From: Actinomadura hallensis
Lineage (GTDB): Bacteria; Actinomycetota; Actinomycetes; Streptosporangiales; Streptosporangiaceae
Direction: 5' to 3'
Assembly: GCF_006716765.1 (NCBI RefSeq)
Contig: NZ_VFPO01000001.1
Coordinates: forward strand, 682,001 to 746,000
DNA length: 64,000 nucleotides
Part shown: positions 8,293-16,811 of the stretch, piece by piece
Layout of the letters: each line of letters starts with the position of its first letter
Numbering within the stretch: position 1 is the first letter of the stretch
Position numbers and translations under genes: made by a program
The notes under the pieces: model-generated
The model's input: the letters and a program-made list of their open reading frames with translations, nothing else
Told to the model about the DNA's origin: nothing
The model's database searches: none

Positions 8293-9176
8293 GCTGGGTC
8301 ACCCTCGCGCCGCTGTCCCTCATGCTGGCGCTGGGCACGGTGCTGGGCCGGGCGCCGTTACCGCTCCATCCGTCCTGGTCGGCGCGGCTGCTGGCCACCA
8401 CCTGCGCGACGACCGCCGTCGCCGCGCTCGGCACCGGCGCCGTCGTCTCCGTCAACTACGCCGCGACGCTGGCACCGGCCGCCGCCGGGCGCGTCCCCGA
8501 GTGGGCGCTGTTCGGGGACGACAGCCCCGTCCCCCACCCGGTGGGCCTGCCCGCGGCGCTGCTGACCGCCGCCGGGCTGCTGGCCGTCGCCCGGACCGCC
8601 GCCGCCTGGCGGGCCGAGCTGCGCGGCGCGCGGGCGCAGATGCGCGAACCCCTCGCCACCGACGTCCCGATAGCGCTCGCGGTCCCCGGACGCCGCGGCG
8701 GGGTGGTGCTGTCGCGGGGCATGCTCCGCGGGTTCACGGCGGAGGAGCTCCACGTGGTGCTCCAGCACGAGACGTCCCATCTGCGGCACCGGCACCACCG
8801 CTACGCCGCGTCCGGCGCGCTGCTCCGCGCGGTGCTTCCGCCGCTGCGTCCGCTGAGCGAACGGCTGCGGCTCGCCGTCGAGCGGTGGGCCGACGAGGAC
8901 GCGGCCGAGGCGGTCGGCGACCGCGCCCTCGTCGCCCGCACGATCGCGAAGGCCGCCCTCGCCCACCCGCCCGCCCCGGGCCCGGCCGGGGCGTTCGCCG
9001 ACTCCGGCGTCGTCCAGCGCGTCGAGGCACTGCTCGGCGCCCCGCCGGGCCGGAACACCGTCACGGGCCCGCTGCTGTGCATGGGCAACGGCTTCGTCAC
9101 CAGCTCGCTGACCAGCGTGACCCTGCACCTCGACCACGCCGCGGCCTGCGTCCTGCCGCTCCTGGCCGCTCGCTGA
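8289..9176 (+). CDS. M56-family membrane metallopeptidase (BlaR1-like sensor)
   Basis: 295 residues; GTG 8289 overlaps the blaI-like stop. Hydrophobic helices lie at both ends. The zinc motif HETSHLRHRHH (HExxH) is near residue 160, and WADEDAAE supplies the third ligand further on. This is the peptidase module of BlaR1/MecR1, but no penicillin-binding sensor domain follows the last helix, so the inducing signal is not obviously a beta-lactam. By family analogy it cleaves or licenses cleavage of the BlaI-type repressor. Pairing with a metal transporter suggests a metal or envelope signal. Confidence 0.88.
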   Translation: MSWVTLAPLSLMLALGTVLGRAPLPLHPSWSARLLATTCATTAVAALGTGAVVSVNYAATLAPAAAGRVPEWALFGDDSPVPHPVGLPAALLTAAGLLAVARTAAAWRAELRGARAQMREPLATDVPIALAVPGRRGGVVLSRGMLRGFTAEELHVVLQHETSHLRHRHHRYAASGALLRAVLPPLRPLSERLRLAVERWADEDAAEAVGDRALVARTIAKAALAHPPAPGPAGAFADSGVVQRVEALLGAPPGRNTVTGPLLCMGNGFVTSSLTSVTLHLDHAAACVLPLLAAR

Positions 9177-9332
9177 CCGCCGCCTCGCCGCCCGGGACCG
9201 TGCCGCGCTCGTGCCGGGGTCCGGACGCGCCGTTCGGCGGGCCGGGTCGCGACCGTCCGGCCCGGATCGTCTACACATGGGGTGACGGCGTGCGGGACGC
9301 TCCCGTGCGGGGCATGCGGCGGAGGACCTGGC

Positions 9333-10709
9333 GTGGGCGACTACTGGGTGAACATCGCGCTGGTCGCGGTGCTGATACTGCTGAACGCGGTGTTCGCCGG
9401 CAGTGAGATCGCGCTGATCTCGCTGCGCGAGGGGCAGGTGCGGCGGCTCGACCGCCGGGGCGGCGCCGCGGCGCGCAGGCTCGTCCGGCTGGCGCGCGAC
9501 CCCAACCGGTTCCTCGCGACCATCCAGGTCGGGATCACCCTGGCGGGCTTCCTCGCCTCCGCGACCGCCGCGGTCTCGCTGGCGCGGCCGCTGGTCGCCC
9601 CGCTGGGCTTCCTGGGCGGCGCCGCCGACGCGGTCGCGGTCGCGCTCGTGACGGTCGTGCTGACCTTCGTCACCCTCGTGCTGGGGGAGCTGGCGCCCAA
9701 GCGGCTCGGCATGCAGTTCGCCGAGCGGTGGGCGCTGCTGGTCGCCCGCCCGCTGGACGCGCTGTCGATGATCGCCCGTCCGGTCGTCTGGGCGCTGGGC
9801 GTCTGCACCGACCTGGTGGTCCGGGTGCTCGGCGGCGACCCCCGCGCCGACAAGGAGCAGCTCAGCCCCGAGGAGCTGCGCGACCTGGTGGCCGGGCACC
9901 GGGGCCTGAGCGCCGAGCAGCGCCTCATCATCTCCGGCGCGCTGGAGATCCACGAGCGCACGCTGCGGGAGGTGCTCGTCCCGCGCCGCGAGGTGTTCAC
10001 ACTGCCCGACGACCAGCCGATCGGGGAGGCCCGCCTCGCCCTGGCCGACGCGGGCCACTCCCGCGCCCCGGTGATACGGGCCGGGGAGCTGGACGACGTC
10101 CTCGGCGTGGCGAACCTGCGGGAGCTGATGGGCGGCGACCCCTCCGTCCCCGTCGCGGAGCTGGCCCGTCCCGCCGTCGTCTTCCCCGACTCGGTGCGGG
10201 TGTCGGACGCGCTGCGCCGCTTCAAGGCCGAGCACCAGCAGATGGCGCTGGTCGTGGACGAGCACGGCGGCGTCGAGGGCATCGTCACCCTGGAGGACCT
10301 CCTGGAGGAGATCGTCGGGGAGATCTACGACGAGACCGACCGCGACGTCATGGCCGTGCGCACCGAACCGGACGGGACGCTCGTGCTGCCCGGGGGCTTT
10401 CCCATCCACGACCTTCCGGACGTCGGCGTGGAGGTCGCCGAGCTGCCGCCCGGGGAGTACACGACCGTCGCGGGGCTGGTGCTGGCGCTGCTCCGCCGCG
10501 TCCCCGACCGGCCCGGCGACCGGGTGGAGATCCCCGGCTGGACCATCGAGGTCACCGAGATCGACCGGCACGCCATCACCGGCCTGCGGATGCGCCCCTC
10601 CGACCGGGCCGCGCGCCCCTCCGGGCGCCCGGCCGCGGACCGGGACGCGCCCGGACGCGACGGGCCCGAGCCCGGCGACCCGCCCGGCCGGGCCGGCGGC
10701 CGTCCGTAG
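9333..10709 (+). CDS. CNNM/CorC-type membrane protein (DUF21-CBS-CorC_HlyC)
   Basis: 458 residues from GTG 9333, which has GGAGG seven bases upstream. Order of domains: DUF21 membrane region (residues 1-190) with LLNAVFAGSEIALIS and VLGELAPKRLG, a CBS pair (about 210-335) containing VDEHGGVEGIVTLEDLLEEIVGEI, and a C-terminal CorC_HlyC transporter-associated domain (about 350-430). The last 35 residues are a disordered Pro/Arg/Gly tail. The family transports or regulates Mg2+ (CorC, MpfA, CNNM); annotation as a haemolysin is historical. It is transcribed alone. Confidence 0.92.
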   Translation: MGDYWVNIALVAVLILLNAVFAGSEIALISLREGQVRRLDRRGGAAARRLVRLARDPNRFLATIQVGITLAGFLASATAAVSLARPLVAPLGFLGGAADAVAVALVTVVLTFVTLVLGELAPKRLGMQFAERWALLVARPLDALSMIARPVVWALGVCTDLVVRVLGGDPRADKEQLSPEELRDLVAGHRGLSAEQRLIISGALEIHERTLREVLVPRREVFTLPDDQPIGEARLALADAGHSRAPVIRAGELDDVLGVANLRELMGGDPSVPVAELARPAVVFPDSVRVSDALRRFKAEHQQMALVVDEHGGVEGIVTLEDLLEEIVGEIYDETDRDVMAVRTEPDGTLVLPGGFPIHDLPDVGVEVAELPPGEYTTVAGLVLALLRRVPDRPGDRVEIPGWTIEVTEIDRHAITGLRMRPSDRAARPSGRPAADRDAPGRDGPEPGDPPGRAGGRP

Positions 10710-10807
10710 CCCGATCCGCCCGCGGACCGCTCCCGTAAGACGTCTCATCCCCGTCGGTCACGGCATTCTGTCGTCTGCCGCACACTTGGCCGCCGCACCG
10801 CCGCGAA

Positions 10808-10825
10808 CTACTACAGCCGTAATAG
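10808..10825. promoter_or_regulatory. Imperfect inverted repeat upstream of spo0M
   Basis: CTACTACAGCCGTAATAG has 7-bp arms that pair at six of seven positions around a 4-bp centre, 38 bp before the spo0M-like start. It resembles CTAC/GTAG repressor half-sites. The bound protein is unknown. Confidence 0.4.
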
Positions 10826-10862
10826 CATTCGGTGGGAAACCAACGGACGTTGAGGGAGCGAC

Positions 10863-11900
10863 GTGGTATTCAAACGGGTGCTGGGGACGTTCGGGGTGGG
10901 CGGCCCATCGGTCGACACGGTGCTGGCGTCCCCGGTGTGCAGGCCGGGCGAGCAGCTGGCCGGCGAGGTGCGGATCAAGGCCGCCGAGTACGACGTGGAG
11001 ATCCAGCGGGTCACCCTGGCGCTCGCCACCGTCGTCGAGGTCGAGGGCGGCGACCGCGAGCGCACCGGCGGCCTGGAGTTCCTCCGCGTGGACGTCTCGG
11101 GCCCGTTCAAGCTGCCCCGCGAGCAGGACCGGATCATCCCCTTCCGGCTGGGCGTGCCCTGGGAGATCCCGCTCACCGAGGTCCACGGGCAGCACCTGCA
11201 CGGCATGGCGATGGGGGTCCGCACCGAACTCGCCGTCGCCAAGGCCGTCGACAAGGGCGACCTCGACCCGTTCGGCGTCGCCCCGCTGCCGTCGCAGCAG
11301 CGGGTGCTGGACGCCTTCGCCGAGCTGGGCTTCATGTTCAAGAGCGCCGACGTCGAGTACGGCCAGATCGCCGGCCTCCACCAGGAGCTGCCGTTCTACC
11401 AGGAGATCGAGTTCTACCCGCCGCCCGCCTACCAGGGGCGCGTCAACGAGGTGGAGCTGACGTTCGTCGCGAGCCCGTACGGGCTCGCCGTGGTGCTGGA
11501 GGCCGACAAGCGCGGCGGCATGTTCACCTCCGGCTCCGACGTGTTCGGGCGTTTCCAGGTGAGCCACGAGGAGGCCGAGCAGCTCGACTGGGCCGCGGAG
11601 ATCTCCGGCTGGATGGAGGCCGTGGCGGAGCGCCACGCCGCCGCCTTCCAGCAGGGCCACGCCCCGTACGGGCACGCTCCCTACGGCCAGCCCCAGTACG
11701 GTCAGCCCCCGTACGGTCAGCCGCAGTACGGCCACCCCCAGTACGGCCATCCGCCGCACGGGCACCACCGGGGGTCCGGCGGGCCGGGCTGGGGCGCGGT
11801 GGCCGCGGCCGGGGTCGCCGGGGTCGCCGCCGGAATGGTCGCCGACGAGATCTTCGAGGAGATCTTCGACGGTGACGAGGACGAGGGCGACGAGGACTGA
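10863..11900 (+). CDS. Spo0M-like sporulation control protein
   Basis: 345 residues from GTG 10863 (GAGGGAG four bases upstream). Residues 1-240 match the arrestin-like Spo0M family: an N-terminal beta-sandwich opening FKRVLGTFGVGGPSVDTVL, the PFRLGVPWEIPLTEVHG segment and a second sandwich. From about residue 258 there are seven or eight YG(Q/H)(P)-type repeats, then a Gly-rich stretch, a short hydrophobic segment (GWGAVAAAGVAGVAAGMVA) and an acidic end. In Bacillus Spo0M influences sporulation and cell shape; in actinomycetes the role is not defined. The repeat tail is an addition to the basic family. Confidence 0.9.
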   Translation: MVFKRVLGTFGVGGPSVDTVLASPVCRPGEQLAGEVRIKAAEYDVEIQRVTLALATVVEVEGGDRERTGGLEFLRVDVSGPFKLPREQDRIIPFRLGVPWEIPLTEVHGQHLHGMAMGVRTELAVAKAVDKGDLDPFGVAPLPSQQRVLDAFAELGFMFKSADVEYGQIAGLHQELPFYQEIEFYPPPAYQGRVNEVELTFVASPYGLAVVLEADKRGGMFTSGSDVFGRFQVSHEEAEQLDWAAEISGWMEAVAERHAAAFQQGHAPYGHAPYGQPQYGQPPYGQPQYGHPQYGHPPHGHHRGSGGPGWGAVAAAGVAGVAAGMVADEIFEEIFDGDEDEGDED

Positions 11901-11997
11901 GCCCGCTCCGGCGCGCGGGATCAGATCTCCGTGATCCCCCGCCGGGTGCCGGCGGCGGTGCCTGCGGCATCGGCGTCCGGCCGTCCAGGCGATACCT

Positions 11998-12040
11998 GAA
12001 GGCGGGTGCCGGGCGCCACCGCGCCCCGGCACCCGCCTTC
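11998..12040 (+). terminator. Strong hairpin after spo0M
   Basis: A perfect 16-bp stem (11998-12013 with 12025-12040) around an 11-base loop, very G+C rich and without a T run. It lies about 100 bases after the spo0M-like stop and is likely its terminator. Confidence 0.7.
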
Positions 12041-12206
12041 CCGCCCCCTTCAGGGTGGTCTCCGCCGAGCGGTTCGTGGCCGGGGCATGCCGCTCCTTGC
12101 GCAGGGGAGTGGGGACGGGGCCTTGATGCCCGTCCCGTGACGCTCGGTAACTTCAAGCAAGGGTCATGTAGCCGTTCGTAGTCATTTCCGAAGTCGCATC
12201 TGCCTT

Positions 12207-12276
12207 TGACGTGCACTTTTGCGTCACGCCGTCGCCAGAGCGTCACTGAACGTCATTGACCGGTGACGTTGCGTCA
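12207..12276. promoter_or_regulatory. Array of six TGACG/CGTCA motifs before the biosynthetic cluster
   Basis: Within 70 bases the pentamer TGACG or its complement occurs at 12207, 12222, 12241, 12251, 12264 and 12272; the longer TTGCGTCA occurs twice. The stretch is less G+C rich than its surroundings. It is the only structured element in the gene-free region 12041-12465, about 190 bp before the oxidoreductase gene. I read it as a multi-site operator or activator region for the cluster. Confidence 0.5.
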
Positions 12277-12465
12277 ATTAGCTTGCTCGCTGCCGGACGT
12301 TCGGTTCGTCCCGTCCGGTGTGATCTTCGCGCTTCGGAAGGGGCCTTGACCTGCCATGGCGGATCTGCACTCGCTCATCGTCGGGACGGCCGGGGCGCGA
12401 CGGGACCCGCCCCCGCCCGCGCCCCTCCGAACCCGCTCCGCCGGTTCCGTCCCGCTGGAGCGGTC

Positions 12466-13584
12466 GTGAGGGCGCCGCTGCGGGTCGGCCTCATCGGCCT
12501 CGGGACGATCTCCCGCTTCTATCTGGCGGCGCTGCGCGACTCGCCCGCGATGGAACTGGCCGCCGTCTGCGACAGGGACCCGCAGAAACCGGCCCCGCAC
12601 CCGGTGCCCGGCTACACCGACCACCGGCGGCTCCTCCGCCGGACCCTGCCGGACGCCGTGGTGGTGACCGTGCCCGACGACGCGCGCTACCAGGTCTGCT
12701 CCGACGCGCTGGAGCAGGGCGCGGCCGTCTGCGTCGAGAAGCCGCTCGCCCTCGGCATCGCCCAGGGCATCGCGCTCCGGAAGCTGGCCGAGCACCGGGA
12801 CGTCCCGCTGTTCACCGCCTTCCACCGCCGCTACAACCCGGCGGTCGCCCGGCTGCGGGCCGAATGCGCCGGCACGCCCGTCCGCGAGGTCACCGTCCGC
12901 CACCTGGAGCACGTCGGGGAGCACGTCGGGGAGCACGTCGGGGAGCACGCGGACGCCGTCGGCCGGCACCTCGGTGTGCGGCGGCGCGGCGGCGGATGCG
13001 TCGCCGGCGGCGGGCCCGGCGCCTTCGACCTCGTCCGGCTGTTCCTCGGCCCGGCGGAGGTGACATCCGCGCGGATCACGCGGGACGCGACGGGCGTCGA
13101 CCGGCGGGCCGACCTCCGGCTGCGCGCGGAGGACGGGACCGCGCGGATCGTCCTCGGCCGGTCCTTCGCGGGAGAGCACAACGACATCGAGGTGCGGCTG
13201 GCGGACGGCCGGACGCTGCACGCCGACATGCTCGCCGGCCGTCCCGGCTCCGAGCACGTGCTGCGGCAGGAGTACGCGGGCGTGCTCGACGCCTTCGAGC
13301 GCTGTGTCCGGGGCGTCCGGGAGCAGCCGGACGGCGGCCTGGCGGCGCTCCGCTTCGTCCGCGACGCCTACCGCATGGAGAGGACCGTCCTTGAGGAGGC
13401 GGCCGACCCCGGGGCGCCGGGTCCGGAGGGCACGGGCCTGGAAGCGGCGGGCGAGGCGGCCGACGACCCGGCGTCGGCCGGGCGTCCGCAGCGACCCGGG
13501 CGTCCGCGGGGGCCGGGAGACCGGGGCGCGCCGATCGTTCCGGCGCCCCGAAGCGGGGAGGAGACGCACCGTGAGTTCGGTTGA
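12466..13584 (+). CDS. Gfo/Idh/MocA-family NAD(P)-dependent oxidoreductase
   Basis: 372 residues from GTG 12466 (GGAG five bases upstream). N-terminal Rossmann fold with VGLIGLGTISRFYL, then the family lysine in VCVEKPLAL (about residue 92) and HRRYNP. The C-terminal substrate domain is followed by a 60-residue Pro/Gly/Arg-rich tail. A 12-bp unit repeated three times (12907-12942) inserts EHVG copies in the middle of the protein. The family oxidises or reduces sugars, inositols, biliverdin or imines. It is the first gene of the cluster and ends inside the ribosome site and start of the small peptide gene. Confidence 0.88.
   Translation: MRAPLRVGLIGLGTISRFYLAALRDSPAMELAAVCDRDPQKPAPHPVPGYTDHRRLLRRTLPDAVVVTVPDDARYQVCSDALEQGAAVCVEKPLALGIAQGIALRKLAEHRDVPLFTAFHRRYNPAVARLRAECAGTPVREVTVRHLEHVGEHVGEHVGEHADAVGRHLGVRRRGGGCVAGGGPGAFDLVRLFLGPAEVTSARITRDATGVDRRADLRLRAEDGTARIVLGRSFAGEHNDIEVRLADGRTLHADMLAGRPGSEHVLRQEYAGVLDAFERCVRGVREQPDGGLAALRFVRDAYRMERTVLEEAADPGAPGPEGTGLEAAGEAADDPASAGRPQRPGRPRGPGDRGAPIVPAPRSGEETHREFG
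12907..12942 (+). repeat. In-frame triple 12-bp repeat (Glu-His-Val-Gly)
   Basis: Three identical copies of GAGCACGTCGGG followed by a partial fourth, inside the oxidoreductase gene. It adds EHVG three times between the two domains and should be length-variable between strains. Confidence 0.9.
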
Positions 13585-13711
13585 GGACGGACCGGAGGGC
13601 GCGGTCCCCGCCACGGACGTCAAGGCTCCCGCCCACCACGTCACGGTGACCTCGCCCGTGGTGACCGGTCTCGTGGGCGGGGCGGTTCTCGTGGGCGGGG
13701 CGGCGTCGTGA
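13571..13711 (+). CDS. 46-residue hydrophobic peptide, possible precursor
   Basis: GTG 13571 is preceded by GGGAGGAG at good spacing. The start overlaps the end of the oxidoreductase gene, and the stop overlaps the GTG of the flavin enzyme (GTGA), so it is coupled to both. The first half is acidic and polar; the second half is hydrophobic and Gly/Val rich, ending TGLVGGAVLVGGAAS. The DNA of that end carries a 16-bp direct repeat (LVGGA twice). No cysteine is present. I do not recognise a family. The leader/core shape and the position between two oxidoreductases and an adenylating enzyme make a modified-peptide precursor possible; a small membrane peptide is the alternative. Confidence 0.6.
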   Translation: MSSVEDGPEGAVPATDVKAPAHHVTVTSPVVTGLVGGAVLVGGAAS

Positions 13712-15117
13712 CGCGCCCCATCGCGGAACGCGGCGGCCTCGCGCTCGACGTCCCCCTGCCGGACGTCGTCGTGGTGGGCGCGGGCCTCGCCGGGCTGGCC
13801 ACCGCGCACGCGCTGGCGCAGCAGGGACGGACGGTGCGGGTCCTCGAAGCGGCCGGGGCGGTCGGCGGGCGGATGCGGACCGTCCGCGAGCACGGCTGCC
13901 TGATCGACACCGGCGCCGCGACGTTCCCCGGCCGCGGCGGCCACCCGGCGATCTGGAGGCTCGTCGCCGCGCTCGGGCTCGACCGCGACCCCGCCTCCGT
14001 GCCGCCCGTCCGCGACGCGCTGGCCGTGTGGCGGGGCGGCCGCGCCCGCCCGAACGCCGGCCGCCCGCTGGGCCTGGTGACGGGCGCGGGCCTGAGCCCG
14101 CGCGCCCGGCTCGACCTGGTACGGCTCCGGGCCCGGCTGGCGCGGGTGGACGAGCTCGACCCCGACCATCCCGAGCGGGCCCGCATCGCCGAGGAGACCC
14201 TCGCCGACCTGCTCCGGCCCTACCACCCGGACCTGTACGACTACCTCGTCCACCCGATGGCCGCCGGGTTCTTCGGCTGGGACCCGCGACGCTCGGCCGC
14301 CGCCCCCTTCGCCGCGCACCTGGCCGCGTGCGGCGGCTCCCACACCTGGCGCGCCCACCGCGACGGCATGGACGCCCTGGCCCGCGCCCTCGCGAGCCGC
14401 CTGGACGTCACCACCGACCACCCCGTCACCCGCGTGACCTGCGACGGCGGGCTCGTCCAGGTGGAGTCGCCCCGCGGGACGGTCACCGCGCGGGCGGCGG
14501 TGCTCGCCGTCCCGGCCCCGGTCGCGGCCGGCCTGTACGACGAGCGCCGCCCGGCCGCGCGGGAGTTCCTGGCCGCGTGCGGGTACACGCCGATGCTGCG
14601 CGTCAGCGTCGTCCTGGACCGCCCGCCCGTCCCGCGGGCGGGGCGGCCGAGCTACGCCACGCTGATCCCCGAGGCCGAGGACTCCCTGCTCGGCGTCATC
14701 ACCCTCGAGCACCTCAAGCATCCGGGGCGGGCGCCGGGCGGACGCGGGCTGGTGACGCTCGTCCCGTCGCCGCGCGGCTGCCGCGAACTCCTCGGCGCGC
14801 CCGACCGGGCCGTCGTGCAGCGGCTGGCCGCGCGGGCGGCGCGCTTCCTCCCCGGCCTCCCGGCCGACCCGCCCCGCGCACTGGTGCACCGGTTCCGGTA
14901 CGGCCTGCCCGAGGCGACGCCGCGCGCCCTCAAGCTGCGCGGGGCCTTCGCCGCCCGGCCCGTCGGGGCGGTCGAGTACGCGGGCGACTGGGTCTCGCTG
15001 CGCCCGTGCGCCGAGGGCGCGGCCGCCTCCGCCGCCCTGGCCGCCGAGCGGATCGGGGCCCATCTGTCGCCGGAGCGGCGGGCGGCGGCCGGGTCCCGCT
15101 CCGGCGAGCGGAGGTGA
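13708..15117 (+). CDS. FAD-dependent amine-oxidase/phytoene-desaturase fold oxidoreductase
   Basis: 469 residues from GTG 13708. After a 19-residue lead comes VVVVGAGLAGLATAHAL, then VLEAAGAVGGRMRT, the dinucleotide and GG motifs of the protoporphyrinogen oxidase, monoamine oxidase and phytoene desaturase superfamily. The C-terminal FAD contact reads VEYAGDWVSLRPCAEGAAASA. The substrate domain between them is not diagnostic. It overlaps the small peptide upstream and is followed at once by the adenylating enzyme, so the products should act on a common molecule. Confidence 0.9.
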   Translation: MTRPIAERGGLALDVPLPDVVVVGAGLAGLATAHALAQQGRTVRVLEAAGAVGGRMRTVREHGCLIDTGAATFPGRGGHPAIWRLVAALGLDRDPASVPPVRDALAVWRGGRARPNAGRPLGLVTGAGLSPRARLDLVRLRARLARVDELDPDHPERARIAEETLADLLRPYHPDLYDYLVHPMAAGFFGWDPRRSAAAPFAAHLAACGGSHTWRAHRDGMDALARALASRLDVTTDHPVTRVTCDGGLVQVESPRGTVTARAAVLAVPAPVAAGLYDERRPAAREFLAACGYTPMLRVSVVLDRPPVPRAGRPSYATLIPEAEDSLLGVITLEHLKHPGRAPGGRGLVTLVPSPRGCRELLGAPDRAVVQRLAARAARFLPGLPADPPRALVHRFRYGLPEATPRALKLRGAFAARPVGAVEYAGDWVSLRPCAEGAAASAALAAERIGAHLSPERRAAAGSRSGERR

Positions 15118-15122
15118 CCCGG

Positions 15123-16766
15123 TTGGGCCTCCACGGCAGGCGCCTGTCCGGCAGGCGCATCGAGCTGGGCACCCTGTTCGAGGACGTCGCCGCACGAGGC
15201 CGCACCACCGCGGTCCACCTCAGCCGCCCCCTGGACATCGCCCCGGGCATGGGCACCGTCCTTGACCCGCGGTCCCTGGCGCGGCTGGTGCGGACCGCCG
15301 CCGGATGGTTCGCCGCCGCGGGAGTGGAACCGGGCGACCGCGTCGCCGTCAGCAAGCGCGACCACCTCGACCTGGTGCTGCTGTGCTGCGCGGCGGCCCG
15401 CCTGGGCGCCGTGCCCGTGCCGCTGCCGGCGTCCCTGGAGCCGGACGTGCTGGACGTCCTGCTCAAGCGGCTGGACCCGGCGCTGCTCGTCGTGGACGCG
15501 GCGCGGCGGGCGGAGACCCGCGGGACGGGCTTCGCGGCCCGCCGCACGCTCGTGCTCGGCCACGCGTCCCCGAGCGGCGGCGAGGACCCCTCCGAGCCGC
15601 CGGACCCGTCCGTGCTGTCGCTGGACGACGTGCGCGGACACGGCCCGCCGCCGCCCCGCCGCCCCCGGGCCGACGACCCGCTCGTCATCCTGCCCACGTC
15701 CGGCACCACCGGCGTCCCGAAGCTCGTCGCGCACTCCACCCGCACGCTGCTGCGCCGGCTCGCCGCCTTCGAGGCCCAGCGGTGGCCGGTGCTCGGGAGC
15801 CGGCCGGACGACGTGGTGGCGGCCTCCTTCTCCTTCGCCACCGGGCGCGCGCTCACCTGGACGGCCGCCGTGTCCGCGCTCGGCCCGGCGGCGGTGGTGG
15901 TCGTCACGTCCGCCGACTGGGACGAGGCCCGCGGCCCGCTCGAGGAGCACCGCCCGACGATCCTGGAGGCGCAGCCCTCGACCTTCGTGCGGTGGCGCCC
16001 CTACGCGCGGTCAGGGGCCTTCGACCGCGTCCGCCTCTACGTCAGCGCCTTCGACGCCGTGCACCCGCCGACCGTCCGCGCGTTCCTCGCCGCCACCCGG
16101 CACCCGCGCCCGATCTGGGTGCAGGGCTGGGGGCGGACCGAGACGGGGCCGCTGACCTTCCGCGTCCTCACCCGGCGCGCCCTGCGGACCCGGCGCGGCG
16201 GGCACCCCGCGACCCGTGACCTCGGCCGCCCCGTCCCCGGCCGGACCCGGCTGCGCGTCCTCGACCGCGAGACGCTCCGTCCCGTCCCGCGCGGCGTCCC
16301 CGGCCTGCTGGTGTGCAGCACCGGGGCGCTGTGCCTCGACTACGTCGGCGAACGGGAACGCTACCTGCGCAAGCGCTCGGGACGGTGGTTCGTCACCGGA
16401 GACCTCGGCGTCCTCACCCGGAGCGGGCGCCTGCTCCTGCTCGGCCGGGAGGCCGACGCGCTCCCCGCGGCCGGCTGCCTCGAGATGGAGGACCTCATCG
16501 AGGACCGGCTGCCCGGCGTCGCCGAATGCGTGGTGCTGGGCGTCCCCGGCGGCCCCGCGCAGCCGGTGCTCGTCGTCGAGAACGGCCCCCGCCTCGACCC
16601 GCACCGGTGGCGGGACGCCGTGAGCGACCTGCCGGAACTCGCCGAACCCGTCCTCGTCGAGCGGGAGCGGCTGCCGCGCACGGCGACCGGCAAGGTGCGG
16701 CGGGCCGCCCTCCGCGAACAACTGGGCCTGCCGCCCCGGACGCACGGGACGGGGCGGTGGACGTGA
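15123..16766 (+). CDS. Class I adenylate-forming enzyme (acyl-CoA/AMP ligase-like)
   Basis: 547 residues if read from TTG 15123, which has a full GGAGGTGA ribosome site five bases upstream; GTG 15114 in frame overlaps the previous stop and is an alternative. The phosphate loop ILPTSGTTGVPKLVAHS is intact. The A5 region reads WVQGWGRTETG, A7/A8 TGDLGVLTRSGRLLLLGRE, and the catalytic lysine lies in LPRTATGKVRR. It activates a carboxylic acid as acyl-AMP. The substrate (fatty acid, aromatic acid or peptide end) cannot be read from sequence. It is last in the plus-strand run and converges with the exporter gene. Confidence 0.9.
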   Translation: MGLHGRRLSGRRIELGTLFEDVAARGRTTAVHLSRPLDIAPGMGTVLDPRSLARLVRTAAGWFAAAGVEPGDRVAVSKRDHLDLVLLCCAAARLGAVPVPLPASLEPDVLDVLLKRLDPALLVVDAARRAETRGTGFAARRTLVLGHASPSGGEDPSEPPDPSVLSLDDVRGHGPPPPRRPRADDPLVILPTSGTTGVPKLVAHSTRTLLRRLAAFEAQRWPVLGSRPDDVVAASFSFATGRALTWTAAVSALGPAAVVVVTSADWDEARGPLEEHRPTILEAQPSTFVRWRPYARSGAFDRVRLYVSAFDAVHPPTVRAFLAATRHPRPIWVQGWGRTETGPLTFRVLTRRALRTRRGGHPATRDLGRPVPGRTRLRVLDRETLRPVPRGVPGLLVCSTGALCLDYVGERERYLRKRSGRWFVTGDLGVLTRSGRLLLLGREADALPAAGCLEMEDLIEDRLPGVAECVVLGVPGGPAQPVLVVENGPRLDPHRWRDAVSDLPELAEPVLVERERLPRTATGKVRRAALREQLGLPPRTHGTGRWT

Positions 16767-16811
16767 GCGCGCCACCGCCCCGCGCCGTGGAGGAACGTTC
16801 CGGCCGCGTGG

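Noticed and set aside
11640-11760. Regular short repeats near the end of spo0M, considered as a CRISPR-like array
   Set aside because: They are in-frame codon repeats for a YG(Q/H)P tail, without spacers of uniform unique sequence and without cas genes.
12274-15195. Long minus-strand open frame opposite the biosynthetic genes
   Set aside because: No domain or motif in it, whereas the plus strand encodes recognisable enzymes with ribosome sites.
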